From: Bacillota bacterium
Lineage (GTDB): Bacteria > Bacillota > Clostridia > Peptostreptococcales > Anaerovoracaceae
Direction: 5' to 3'
Assembly: GCA_017433375.1 (NCBI GenBank)
Contig: JAFRHG010000008.1
Span: 1-32,416, forward strand
Length of the DNA stretch: 32,416 nt
The notes under the pieces are model-generated. The model was given only the letters and a program-made list of their open reading frames with translations. It was not told the DNA's origin and did no database searches. The translations under genes were made by a program, and so were the position numbers. This document shows, one piece after another, positions 7,691-16,703 of the stretch (positions within the stretch are counted from its first letter, which is position 1; each line of letters opens with the position of its first letter).

Positions 7691-10381
7691 ATGCTGCTCA
7701 TCTGTCTGCTGGGGGACTACCCCGTATGGATCGTTTCATGGATTCTGATGGCCATCGGCTACTACCTCGTCCTGAAGAGGATGGGGCTGTCGAAGTGGGC
7801 CTGTGTGATTCCCTTCCTGGCGGAACGGGAACTGTCCAAGGTGCTGTTCCGAAGGCTCCGGTCATTCTACCGCCCCTTCGTGGTGGCACTGGTGCTGCTG
7901 ATCTTCGGCCTCTATCTGGGGACCGGCGAGGACCTGGGCTTCGCCTATATGTTCCTTGCTGTTCTCGTCTACGGTATTTTTCAGCTCCGTCTCTACTGGC
8001 GTCTCCGCAAAAGCTTCGGACGGGGATTCATATTCTACCTCGCTCTGATCCTGCTGCCGCCCCTCTTCCTGATCATTCTGGGCACGGGGAAAAAGTCTTA
8101 TGCTCCCCTGCCCCTGAAGCCGATCCGGGACCACGGCAAGCTGGGGAACGCTATCCGAAAGGGCGCCCTGGTGCTCGTCTCCGCCGCGGAGATCCTGGTG
8201 CTGGTGGTCGGCGTGGGCTTCTTCGCGATCCAGAGTCTCCCGCCGGAACTTTTGGTCAATTACCAGCTCAGCGACTTCCATGATAAAACGAAGGATATCC
8301 AGGGAGACGGCGAAGTGGTTTCCCGCGAGGATGCCATGGGCAAAGCCGCCGGTGCGGTGGCAGCGATGAAGCCCAGCCGGGAACCCTTCTTCCCCGATCA
8401 CTCCCGTGACCAGAGCGTCGCGGTCCTGACCTACGTGATAGGCTCGAACCTGGAGCACAAGGGCGGCCTGGCTTCCGCCAACATCAAGCAGATGGTCGAT
8501 GCAACGAAGCAGGGCGATAACCTCACCTTCGTCATGGAAGCCGGCGGCACGAAGCGCTGGTTCACCAGGGGCATCGAAAACAGCTCCTGCGCCCGGTACG
8601 AGATCCGCGGCGGCGAGCTGACGAAGAAGGAGGACCTGCCCGATGATCTTTGCATGTCGGAGAGCGAAAGCCTTCTGGACTTCCTGAACTGGGCGAAAAA
8701 GAACTACAAGGCTGACCGGTACATGCTGGTGCTGTGGGATCACGGCGGCGGCGTGCCCTACGGATACGGCCGGGATGACCTGAATAAACGGGACTCCGAC
8801 GAAGACATCAGCACCCTCATGACATCGGAGGTGGTGGACGCCATCGGGAAGTCCGGCATGAAGTTCGATGTGATCGGCTTCGACGCCTGCCTGATGCAGG
8901 ACATCGAGATCGCCGCGGCCATGGAGCCCTACACCGATTATTACCTGGCCTCGGAGGAGATCGAGGGCGGTTACGGCTGGTTCTACACCTCCTCCTTCGG
9001 GAAGCTGGCCCAGGATCCGGGCCTGTCCACGGAGGAATTCGCCGTGGATATGCTCTCCTGCTATGACCAGATGAACACCGTCGTCAAGGATGATGACGGG
9101 AAACCGGATACAAAGGCAACCCTGTCCCTGGTGGACACCCGCCTGGCCAAGCCTGCCTATGATGAGCTCGCCGGGCTGATGGGCAAAATGGACGAGGCCA
9201 TCCGCGAGGATTCCGGAGCCTTCGCCAGCACGGCAGTGGCCGGCGCCAACGCCTACTCCTTCCAGGACGATATGCAGATCGACCTCATCGACTATCTGAA
9301 GATCCTGAAGAAGACGGACTATGAGAACGATATCTGTTCCGACAAGGAACTGACCGACCTGATCCGCCGGATCCAGGCCTGCGTCCTCTACCGGAATAAG
9401 GATTCAGCGAAGGGCATCTCCGGCATGGCCTTCGCCTTCCCCTACAAGGCGATCGAGATGTACGGCGATACCAGCAAGCAGCTGAAAGCCATGTCCCTCA
9501 ACACGGAACGCAAAACCTTCGATGACATCTTCAGCATCATCGCCGTGCAGAAGAAGCGGGCCATGGAAGACGAAAACTATGTGGATAATCTGCCGGCAAC
9601 CGGCGACGAGGAAGCGGATCCCCTGACGACCCTGCTGGAATCCATCGCTCCCACGGATTACACCGACAGCGACTGGTACGTGAAGGGCTTCGAGGATTAT
9701 GACACCTCCACCGCCCTGGTGGACATCCCCCTGAAGGAGACCCCGGAGGGTTACGCGATCCAGCTGCCGGAGAAGACCTGGAAGATCATCGCCGATTGCC
9801 AGACCATGGTCTATCAGGACGTGCCCGGCGGCAATGAGGGCGACTGGGTCTATCTGGGCAAGGATTACCTTGGCGGCGAGGATGACAAAGGACATCCCCT
9901 CCTGGCCATGGACGGCAGCTGGATCCATATCAACGGGAATCCGGTCTGCTACGAGGCGGATCCTGTACGGGAGACAGCGGACGGCGACGTCTACTCCGGC
10001 AAGGTGCCGGCCCGCCTGAACAACGAGGAGGACGTCATCCTGAATATCGAATGGGATCCCATAAAAGAGGGGGTTGACGCGGTCGAAGGACACGTGACCG
10101 GCTACGAAACCACCGACGAGGGAATCCTGTCCGGCGTTCTGGACACCAAGGGGACCCTGAACCTGAAGGCCGGCGATACCATCCAGTTCCTTTTTGAAAC
10201 CTATGACGCCGAAGGCAATCTGGTCAGCATGGAACCCTCCGGCGACAAGATCCGGGTAACAAAACAAAACCGCCTGAAGGTGGAAGACCTTCCCCTTGGG
10301 GAGGAACCCATCCACTTCTGCGGCGTGCTGACGGACGTCTACCAGAGAGTCATGTATACGGAGATGCTTGATCTGGAGTAG
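7691..10381 (+). CDS. Membrane-anchored clostripain-family (C11) cysteine peptidase
   Basis: 896 residues. The N-terminal 180 residues hold about five hydrophobic helices, not a signal peptide. The C11 peptidase domain follows (about 240-620). Its dyad is visible: His351 in LVLWDHGGGVPYGYG and Cys400 in VIGFDACLMQDIE. The opening block YVIGSNLEHKGG is also typical of C11. The C-terminal region (about 660-896) is beta-rich and not recognised. C11 enzymes such as clostripain cut after Arg or Lys and are usually secreted and self-processed. Here a multi-helix membrane module precedes the enzyme, so the peptidase is probably tethered and faces outward. It has its own promoter and diverges from cassette A. 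The substrate is unknown. Confidence 0.9.
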   Translation: MLLICLLGDYPVWIVSWILMAIGYYLVLKRMGLSKWACVIPFLAERELSKVLFRRLRSFYRPFVVALVLLIFGLYLGTGEDLGFAYMFLAVLVYGIFQLRLYWRLRKSFGRGFIFYLALILLPPLFLIILGTGKKSYAPLPLKPIRDHGKLGNAIRKGALVLVSAAEILVLVVGVGFFAIQSLPPELLVNYQLSDFHDKTKDIQGDGEVVSREDAMGKAAGAVAAMKPSREPFFPDHSRDQSVAVLTYVIGSNLEHKGGLASANIKQMVDATKQGDNLTFVMEAGGTKRWFTRGIENSSCARYEIRGGELTKKEDLPDDLCMSESESLLDFLNWAKKNYKADRYMLVLWDHGGGVPYGYGRDDLNKRDSDEDISTLMTSEVVDAIGKSGMKFDVIGFDACLMQDIEIAAAMEPYTDYYLASEEIEGGYGWFYTSSFGKLAQDPGLSTEEFAVDMLSCYDQMNTVVKDDDGKPDTKATLSLVDTRLAKPAYDELAGLMGKMDEAIREDSGAFASTAVAGANAYSFQDDMQIDLIDYLKILKKTDYENDICSDKELTDLIRRIQACVLYRNKDSAKGISGMAFAFPYKAIEMYGDTSKQLKAMSLNTERKTFDDIFSIIAVQKKRAMEDENYVDNLPATGDEEADPLTTLLESIAPTDYTDSDWYVKGFEDYDTSTALVDIPLKETPEGYAIQLPEKTWKIIADCQTMVYQDVPGGNEGDWVYLGKDYLGGEDDKGHPLLAMDGSWIHINGNPVCYEADPVRETADGDVYSGKVPARLNNEEDVILNIEWDPIKEGVDAVEGHVTGYETTDEGILSGVLDTKGTLNLKAGDTIQFLFETYDAEGNLVSMEPSGDKIRVTKQNRLKVEDLPLGEEPIHFCGVLTDVYQRVMYTEMLDLE

Positions 10382-10413
10382 TGGGGAGCGTTCGTGCTTC
10401 AGTGACACGGAAC

Positions 10414-10445
10414 GGCCCGGGCTCCTCTTCGGAGGGGCCTGGGCC
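10414..10445. terminator. Strong hairpin with TTCG loop between convergent genes
   Basis: A 14-bp stem (GGCCCGGGCTCCTC with GAGGGGCCTGGGCC, two G-T pairs) is closed by TTCG, the stable C(UUCG)G loop on the plus strand. It lies between the C11 gene stop (10381) and the HD-GYP gene stop (10446). There is no T run, so efficiency as an intrinsic terminator is uncertain; it may instead protect mRNA 3' ends. Confidence 0.6.
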
Positions 10446-11768
10446 TCAGCGCTCCCGGAGCATGAAGTCCTTATCCTGCTCGATGAGCTGGAGCATGATA
10501 TGGGCGAAGAGCGGGTCGAACTGCGTGCCGGAGCAGCGTTCCAGTTCCTCCCGGACCGCTTCCTGAGGCAGGGCCCTGCGGTAGCTCCGGTTGGAGGTCA
10601 TGGCGTCGTAGGCGTCGGCCACGGAAATGATCCGGGCCAGTTCGGGAATCGAATCCCCCTCCAGGCCGTCCGGATAACCGTTGCCTTCGAACCGTTCGTG
10701 GTGGTACCGTGCGGCGATGCTGAGATAGGAGTAATCGCTGATCTGGGAAAGGATCTGGGCTCCGATGGCGGGATGTGATTTGATCACATCAAACTCCTCC
10801 TGGGACAGTTTCCCTTCTTTATTGATGATCTCATCGGGAATGCCGATCTTGCCCACATCGTGGAGCAGAGCGGCGTAATAGACTTCATTGCATTCCTTTT
10901 CACTCTTTCCGCATATGGCGGCGATCCTCCGGGAATACTCCGCGACTCTGGCGGAGTGTCCCTGGGTATAGGCGTCCTTGGCGTCGATGGCGTTAACCAG
11001 GGCGACGGCCGTCTGGGAAAAGAGCTTCTGTATGCTTTCCTGTTCCTCCCTCAGCAGCTGCAGTTCCCGCTGCTGCGCACGCTCCAGGCTCCGGTTCGTG
11101 TCCGCCAGGGTGAACACGTAGAGCACCACCACCATGCCCACGAGGGACATATCCGTCAGGTAGATGCCGTAGATGAAGAACTGGAAGCCGGACGCGATGA
11201 GAGGCACCAAGGTGAACAGCATCATGGTCACCCACATGGTGGGCCGCATCTGCCTGCGATATCCCAGGATGACCGAGAAGAGCAGGAGAATAACCAGAAG
11301 CGCAGGAATATAGCTGATCACGAAACCGGGGTTCCGGTGATAGACGTTCATCTCATCGAAAGAATAGTACAGTCCGGTGAACTGGGATACGATGACCAGG
11401 ATCTCGCCGGCGATGACGATGAACAGGGCGGCCCACAGCCGTTTGGGCACGGGCAGTTTCAGATCCACCCGGAAGATATCCATCAGATACACGGTGAAGG
11501 CGAGAATGACCATAAGGGTCGTAAAGAACACGCAGAAGTTGCTGGCCCGGACCATCCAGTATCCTGTGGCCGAAGTGTCCCCGTAAAAGAACTCGCCAAG
11601 ATTCTCGGCGATAAGCAGGAACATGGCGCTGAGGGCCATCACCACCTGGGCGGCCTTGCGCACCGGGGAGATATATCTGGTGACGCACGCGAAGAGAGCG
11701 ATCATGCCGCAGATGCCGCTCAGCACATACATCATCTCACTCTGGTAGGTTCTCAGAAACTCCACCAT
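10446..11768 (-). CDS. Multi-pass membrane HD-GYP domain protein
   Basis: 440 residues. About seven hydrophobic helices fill residues 10-220, a short coiled coil rich in Arg/Gln/Glu follows (225-250), then a complete HD-GYP domain. Motifs: GHSARVAEYS (His271), LLHDVGKIGIPD (His303/Asp304), SHPAIGAQIL, HHERFEGNGYPDGL with the GYP triplet at 364-366, and VADAYDAMTSNRSYR. HD-GYP enzymes hydrolyse cyclic di-GMP (or related dinucleotides); all metal ligands appear present. The membrane part likely senses a ligand or membrane state. The ATG at 11768 sits about 9 bases after AGAGGG. It has its own promoter. Confidence 0.92.
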   Translation of the reverse strand: MVEFLRTYQSEMMYVLSGICGMIALFACVTRYISPVRKAAQVVMALSAMFLLIAENLGEFFYGDTSATGYWMVRASNFCVFFTTLMVILAFTVYLMDIFRVDLKLPVPKRLWAALFIVIAGEILVIVSQFTGLYYSFDEMNVYHRNPGFVISYIPALLVILLLFSVILGYRRQMRPTMWVTMMLFTLVPLIASGFQFFIYGIYLTDMSLVGMVVVLYVFTLADTNRSLERAQQRELQLLREEQESIQKLFSQTAVALVNAIDAKDAYTQGHSARVAEYSRRIAAICGKSEKECNEVYYAALLHDVGKIGIPDEIINKEGKLSQEEFDVIKSHPAIGAQILSQISDYSYLSIAARYHHERFEGNGYPDGLEGDSIPELARIISVADAYDAMTSNRSYRRALPQEAVREELERCSGTQFDPLFAHIMLQLIEQDKDFMLRER

Positions 11769-11836
11769 CGGGTCCGACCCTCTCTTTCCCGGTTATCCTG
11801 TCCGGACCGATCCTGCCGCGGGGCACACATCAGTCC

Positions 11837-11865
11837 GTTATACAAAGCAAATCTTATTTTATCAA
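11837..11865 (-). promoter_or_regulatory. Promoter of the HD-GYP gene
   Basis: On the minus strand TTGATA (11865-11860), a 17-base spacer and TATAAC (11842-11837), about 70 bases before the start codon. It lies just past the stop codon of the upstream copper ATPase gene. Confidence 0.7.
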
Positions 11866-11874
11866 ATTGTTGGA

Positions 11875-14184
11875 TTACTGTCCATGCGGCGCCCTGTCCC
11901 GGTCCCCGTTGTACAGCTTGAAGGCATTCAGCCTCAGGGCGTTGGTGACGACGCAGAAGCTGGACAGGGCCATGGCCGCCGCCGCGATCATCGGATTCAG
12001 GGTCCATCCGAAGGCGTGAATGAAGGCGCCCGCCGCCAGAGGCATTCCCAAGACGTTATAGAAAAAGGCCCAGAACAGATTCTCATGGATGTTCCGCAGC
12101 GTCGCCCGGCTGAGCCGGACCGCCGCAGCCGCATCCGTCAGCCGGCTCTTCATCAGAACCACGTCCGCCGCGTCGATGGCCACATCCGTTCCCGCGCCGA
12201 TGGCGATGCCGATGTCCGCCCCCGTAAGAGCCGGCGCGTCGTTGATCCCGTCACCCACCATGGCGACGCTTCCCTGCTGCCGCAGCCTGCCGATGATCTC
12301 TCCCTTTTCCTCCGGCCGAACGCCTGCCTCCGCTTCATCCACACCGGCCTTCCCGGCAATGGCCTGCGCGGTTCTGGGATTGTCGCCCGTGAGCATCACC
12401 ACGCGGATGCCCATCTTCTTCAGCTGGCCGATGGCTTCCGGCGAATCCTCCTTGATCACATCGGCAACGGAAAGGATGCCCAGGAACCGGTTTTCCTCCG
12501 CGAAGAACACGGGAGTCTGCCCCTGGTCCGCAAGGCTGTCCGCCATGCCGATATACCGGCCCGGGATGTCCGTTTCCTGTTCGATCAGTTCCCGGTTTCC
12601 TCCGGTGATCCGCTTCCCGTCCGCCATGGCCGTAAGGCCGTTTCCCGGGAAGGTCCGGAATCCGGTCACCTCCTCCGGTTTCATGCCGGCCTCCGACCCG
12701 AAGGCGGTGATTGCCTTTGCAATGGGATGTTCGGACCGGGCTTCCAGGGCCAGGGCAGCGCGGATCAGTTCCTCCTCGCTGACGCCTTCCGCTCCGTGAA
12801 CTTCGATGACCTCCGGCTCCCCCTTCGTGATGGTGCCGGTCTTGTCCAAAGCCATGATCCGGGTCTTGCCGGCAGCTTCCAGGGATTCCGCCGTCTTGAA
12901 CAGGATGCCGTTTCTGGCGCCCACCCCGTTGCCGACCATGATCGCCACGGGCGTAGCGAGGCCCAACGCGCAGGGACAGCTGATCACCAGCACCGAGATG
13001 GCCCTGGCCAGGGCAAAGCCGACCGTCTGTCCCACAGCGATCCAGATGACGAAGGTGATCAGGGCGATGGCGATGACCGCGGGCACGAAGATGCCCGATA
13101 CCCGGTCCGCGATCTTCGCGATGGGGGCTTTCGTCGCCGCCGCGTCGGAGACCATGTCAATGATCTGCGCCAGGGCAGTGTCCTTGCCGACGCGGGTCGC
13201 TTCGCAGACCAGATAGCCGTTCTCGTTGACGGTGGCCGCCGACACCGGATCGCCGGCTTCCTTGTCCACGGGGATGCTCTCCCCCGTCAGGGCCGACTCG
13301 TTTACCGCGCCGTTTCCTTCCACCACGATGCCGTCCACGGGGATGTTCTGTCCCGGCCGGACCACGAACCGGTCGCCCGTCTTCACCTGTTCGACGGGGA
13401 CTTCCTCTTCCGCGCCGTCACGCAGAAGGACCGCCGTCTTCGGCGACAGCCTCATCAGCTCCTTCAGCGCATCGGTGGTGCGGCCCTTGGAGACCGACTC
13501 CAGCAGCTTGCCCACGGTGATGAGGGTGAGGATCATGGCCGCGGATTCGAAGTACAGCCCGCCGGTCGACGCCGCTCCATGGGCTCCGGCCGCAGCCCCT
13601 TGTCCGCCTCCAGCTTGTCCCGCCGCCATGGCGATGAGCACGCAAAGGCTGTAGATATAGGACGCCGCCGCGCCCATGGCGACCAGGGTGTCCATGTTGG
13701 GCGCCCGGTGAAGGAGTCCCTTCAGGCCGCTGATGAAAAACTTCCGGTTGATCACCATCACCAGTCCCGCCAGAATCATCTCGCAGATCCCTGCTGCGAC
13801 GGGGCTGTCCGCCAGAAAACCCGGAAGGGGCCATCCCCGCATCCCGCTGCCCATGCCGATATACATCAGCGGCAGCAACAAAACAACCGAGGCAATCAGG
13901 CGGTTCCTGATCCTCGGTGTTTCCGTGTCTTCCAGCGCCTCCCCGCCCTGCGGTGGGTCGGCTTCTCTCTCCTCCTGCTCTTCCTCTTCCGCGAGGGCCG
14001 CTCCATAACCGGCGTCCTCAACGGCGGCGATCACCGCGGCAGGTTCCGCGTCGCCTTCCACGCCCATGGAATTGGTCAGCAGGCTGACCGCGCAGCTGCT
14101 GACTCCGGGTACGGCCGAAACCGCTTTCTCCACCCTCGCCTGGCAGGCCGCGCAGCCCATTCCTGTAACATTGTATCTTCTCAT
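11875..14184 (-). CDS. copA: Copper-type P1B ATPase
   Basis: 769 residues. One N-terminal heavy-metal-associated domain with GMGCAAC (Cys11, Cys14), an acidic linker, then a complete P1B-type ATPase. Motifs: TGES (300-303), the intramembrane CPC (403-405) followed by ALG, the phosphorylated Asp447 in DKTGT, SEHP (484-487), GDGIND (645-650), and the late membrane residues YN (709-710) and MALSS (738-742). CPC with YN and MxxSS is the Cu(I)-exporting subgroup. An Ala/Gly-rich insertion (about 190-208) sits between membrane helices. The ribosome site AAGGAG lies inside the last codons of the upstream CPBP gene, so the two are translationally coupled. No CopY/CsoR regulator or copper chaperone gene is nearby. 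Confidence 0.95.
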   Translation of the reverse strand: MRRYNVTGMGCAACQARVEKAVSAVPGVSSCAVSLLTNSMGVEGDAEPAAVIAAVEDAGYGAALAEEEEQEEREADPPQGGEALEDTETPRIRNRLIASVVLLLPLMYIGMGSGMRGWPLPGFLADSPVAAGICEMILAGLVMVINRKFFISGLKGLLHRAPNMDTLVAMGAAASYIYSLCVLIAMAAGQAGGGQGAAAGAHGAASTGGLYFESAAMILTLITVGKLLESVSKGRTTDALKELMRLSPKTAVLLRDGAEEEVPVEQVKTGDRFVVRPGQNIPVDGIVVEGNGAVNESALTGESIPVDKEAGDPVSAATVNENGYLVCEATRVGKDTALAQIIDMVSDAAATKAPIAKIADRVSGIFVPAVIAIALITFVIWIAVGQTVGFALARAISVLVISCPCALGLATPVAIMVGNGVGARNGILFKTAESLEAAGKTRIMALDKTGTITKGEPEVIEVHGAEGVSEEELIRAALALEARSEHPIAKAITAFGSEAGMKPEEVTGFRTFPGNGLTAMADGKRITGGNRELIEQETDIPGRYIGMADSLADQGQTPVFFAEENRFLGILSVADVIKEDSPEAIGQLKKMGIRVVMLTGDNPRTAQAIAGKAGVDEAEAGVRPEEKGEIIGRLRQQGSVAMVGDGINDAPALTGADIGIAIGAGTDVAIDAADVVLMKSRLTDAAAAVRLSRATLRNIHENLFWAFFYNVLGMPLAAGAFIHAFGWTLNPMIAAAAMALSSFCVVTNALRLNAFKLYNGDRDRAPHGQ

Positions 14185-14185
14185 T

Positions 14186-15517
14186 CTAACTCTCCTTTAT
14201 GTCCGGGATGTCCGTTTCCGCCATCTCAACCGGCTCGGCGATCTCCGGCGCCATGTCCGCCAGCTCGATATTCTCCGCGGCCATGTCGGCCAGCTCGCCA
14301 TTCTCCGGCCCATGCCCGATCAGTGCGTTGACTCCCAGGTCGGCGTCAACAGGCCGGCTGCTTTCCGGCGCGGCGTCAACCAGACCAGCGTCTACCGGCC
14401 GGCTGTTCTCCAGCGCGGCGTCAACGGGCACATTGTTCTCCGGCGCAGCGTCGACCGGCGCGGCGGCGGCGTTTTCATAGTGCCATTCCGATGCGGCTTC
14501 CTTGTCGGCTTTGGCCTTCCGCTTGCCCGGCGGCAGGGGCTGAGGCCCCTCCGGATCCCTGCGCGGCGTGACTTGCCTTTGCAGAAGCTCTCCCGCCCGG
14601 CCCTGACGGATGGCCAGGATCAGGCAGATCAGTCCAAGAAGCCCGTCGGAGACCAGCGCGGGAATGGCTCCCTCCACGCCGAAGGGTACACTGTAGACCA
14701 TGGAGCTGCGCGCGGTGGCCGCGTCCAGCCCGAAGACGGAAGCCTCCGAAACCAGCCCGCTGTTGGGCAGGCCGAAGAGGAAGTTCTGGGTAAAGTTCCA
14801 GGCTGTGTGAATGCCCGCGGGGAACCAGATGCTGCCGGTGTACCATTTTGCCAGTGAGAAGGAAACGCCGCACACGGCGATCTCCACGACGGCAAACACG
14901 GTCGCCCCGTCATTGAAGCAGTGGAGCATGCCGAAGAAGACACCGTTCACCAGTATGGCCACCCACAGGGGATAGCGCACATTGATCCGTTCATACATGA
15001 ATCCCCGCGTCCACAGCTCCTCGGAGGAACTCTGGATGAACACGAAGACCAGAGCGATAAAGTAGAACGGGATCTGGTTCAGGGCGAAGTTCAGGAACAG
15101 ATGGATGTCCCCGTTGATCATCGCGCACACGATGCAGGCGAAGTTCATGATGAATCCCACCAGCAGCCCCGCCAGGAGCATCTTCATCGTCCTGCCCGGC
15201 TTGATCGGCAGAAAACTCCGGAAAATGAAGCGGTTGCGCTTCGTCAGTCCGGTATACAGGAACACGATGACAAATGCCGGCAGCGTCATGAGATAGTACT
15301 GCACGGCGAAGTTCATGGCATCCGGCATATAGCCGATCTGGTGAACCAGTCCGCTGAAATAGTCGATGTCGGGCCGGGAAAAAAACAGGCCCGGCAAAGA
15401 ACAGATCAGCAGATACCAGAACGCCGTGACCAGCAAGATCCAGATAATCAGATTATGGTGGTCAAACGGTTCCTTGACTTTTACCTCTTCGATTCTCGGT
15501 TCGTTTTCACTCATCAT
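14186..15517 (-). CDS. CPBP-family intramembrane protease with repetitive acidic tail
   Basis: 443 residues from the ATG at 15517 (an adjacent ATG at 15514 is equally possible); a longer frame has no ribosome site. About eight membrane helices. The CPBP (type II CAAX prenyl protease/ABI) motifs are complete: EELWTR (Glu166, Glu167, Arg171), FFGMLH (His199) and HTAWN (His237, Asn241). These membrane proteases process or degrade membrane peptides and proteins; bacterial roles include bacteriocin immunity and regulated proteolysis. The last 130 residues are an unusual tail made of short Asp/Ala/Pro/Glu repeats (PVDAA, ELADMA), not part of the usual family. The stop codon is one base from the start of copA. 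Confidence 0.88.
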   Translation of the reverse strand: MMSENEPRIEEVKVKEPFDHHNLIIWILLVTAFWYLLICSLPGLFFSRPDIDYFSGLVHQIGYMPDAMNFAVQYYLMTLPAFVIVFLYTGLTKRNRFIFRSFLPIKPGRTMKMLLAGLLVGFIMNFACIVCAMINGDIHLFLNFALNQIPFYFIALVFVFIQSSSEELWTRGFMYERINVRYPLWVAILVNGVFFGMLHCFNDGATVFAVVEIAVCGVSFSLAKWYTGSIWFPAGIHTAWNFTQNFLFGLPNSGLVSEASVFGLDAATARSSMVYSVPFGVEGAIPALVSDGLLGLICLILAIRQGRAGELLQRQVTPRRDPEGPQPLPPGKRKAKADKEAASEWHYENAAAAPVDAAPENNVPVDAALENSRPVDAGLVDAAPESSRPVDADLGVNALIGHGPENGELADMAAENIELADMAPEIAEPVEMAETDIPDIKES

Positions 15518-15576
15518 ATTCACCCTTTCCGGTGCGGCTCTGTCCGCGCTCATTCGCGTTTTGTCCGCACCATATT

Positions 15577-15585
15577 ATTATACCA
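15577..15585 (-). promoter_or_regulatory. Extended -10 promoter for the CPBP-copA operon
   Basis: TGGTATAAT on the minus strand (15585-15577) is a TGn-extended -10 element. No good -35 was seen, as is common with extended -10 promoters. It lies about 60 bases before the CPBP start. Confidence 0.55.
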
Positions 15586-15616
15586 CCGGAGCGCCGCTGC
15601 CACACATACATTTTCT

Positions 15617-15645
15617 TTGTCTGCCTTCGGCGGATATGTTAGAAT
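15617..15645 (+). promoter_or_regulatory. Promoter of the homoserine dehydrogenase gene
   Basis: TTGTCT (15617-15622), a 17-base spacer and TAGAAT (15640-15645). AAGGAG lies 7 bases before the ATG at 15678. It is divergent from the CPBP promoter. Confidence 0.6.
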
Positions 15646-15677
15646 ACATCCAACTCTAAGAACAAGGAGATACTGTT

Positions 15678-16703
15678 ATGAATACCATCAGAATCGCATT
15701 GATCGGATACGGCAACGTGGGACAGGCCTTTGCCCGGATGCTCCGGCGCAGGGATGAATATATCCGGGAAACCTTTGACACCGAAGCAGCCATCACGGCC
15801 ATCTGCACCCGCCGCCTGGGCGGCGTGACGGATCCGGCGGGTATCGATACGGAACACCTGACGGACGATAGGTTTGACCGGTCGCTGGATGCCCTCACGA
15901 TCATCCGCGGCGGAGAGTACGACGTCATGGTCGAGCTGACGCCCATCAATATCAAAACGGGGCAGCCGGCTACGGACCATGTCCGCACAGCCCTCTCCCT
16001 TAAGAAGCACGTGATCACCGCCAACAAGGGGCCCGTCGCCTGGGCATACCGGGAGCTGCGGGACCTGGCCCGCGAGCAGGGCGTCTGCTTCTGCCACGAG
16101 GCCACCGTCATGGACGGCGTGCCCGTCTATAATCTGGCGAAAGAAACCCTCATGGGCTGCCGGATCACGGAGATCCAGGGGATCCTCAACGCTACCACCA
16201 ACTTCATCCTTACGAAAATGGAACAGGGCATGAGTTTCGATGACGCGGTCGCCGAAGGACGGCGCCAGGGATTCGTCGAGGCCGACCCCTCTATGGATAT
16301 CGACGGATGGGACGCGGCCGCGAAGCTGACCGCGCTGATGAACGTGCTGATGGATGTGCACATCACGCCCATGGACATCGACCGCACCGGCATCAGCGAA
16401 ATCACGAAGGCGGACCTTGATGAGGCCGCAGCACGGGGCAAACGAATCAAGTTGCTCTGCCACGGGCGCATGGAGGACAGCAGGCCAGTGGGCACCGTCC
16501 GGCCCACCCTGGTCGACGCCGATCACATCGCCGCCATCATGGACACTACCGCTTCCTACGTGACCGTCACCACCGACCTCATGGGCGGCGTCACCGTCAT
16601 CGAAGAACCCTTCGAGCCGGAAATCGACCATACCGCCTACGGCGTGCTCAGCGATCTTCTTCGGATCCTGACGGAAATCAGAACCCCATCTCCTCGTCGA
16701 TGA
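15678..16703 (+). CDS. hom: Homoserine dehydrogenase, short form without ACT domain
   Basis: 341 residues. It reduces aspartate semialdehyde to homoserine for threonine and methionine synthesis, in the cytoplasm. An N-terminal Rossmann fold begins IALIGYGNVGQAF. The nucleotide/substrate motif TANKGPVA follows (Lys117), then the catalytic region GILNATTNFIL...EADPSMDIDGWDAAAKL with Lys216. Typical bacterial enzymes have a further 80-100 residues forming an ACT domain for threonine feedback; here the protein ends straight after the catalytic domain. It may therefore be insensitive to feedback or serve another route. The 3' end overlaps the convergent LUD gene by 26 bases. Confidence 0.9.
   Translation: MNTIRIALIGYGNVGQAFARMLRRRDEYIRETFDTEAAITAICTRRLGGVTDPAGIDTEHLTDDRFDRSLDALTIIRGGEYDVMVELTPINIKTGQPATDHVRTALSLKKHVITANKGPVAWAYRELRDLAREQGVCFCHEATVMDGVPVYNLAKETLMGCRITEIQGILNATTNFILTKMEQGMSFDDAVAEGRRQGFVEADPSMDIDGWDAAAKLTALMNVLMDVHITPMDIDRTGISEITKADLDEAAARGKRIKLLCHGRMEDSRPVGTVRPTLVDADHIAAIMDTTASYVTVTTDLMGGVTVIEEPFEPEIDHTAYGVLSDLLRILTEIRTPSPRR

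Noticed and set aside
11884-14331. 815-residue open frame on the plus strand opposite copA
   Set aside because: Composition is Arg/His/Gly/Asp-rich with no family motif. The opposite strand carries a complete P-type ATPase; high GC leaves the antisense frame free of stops.
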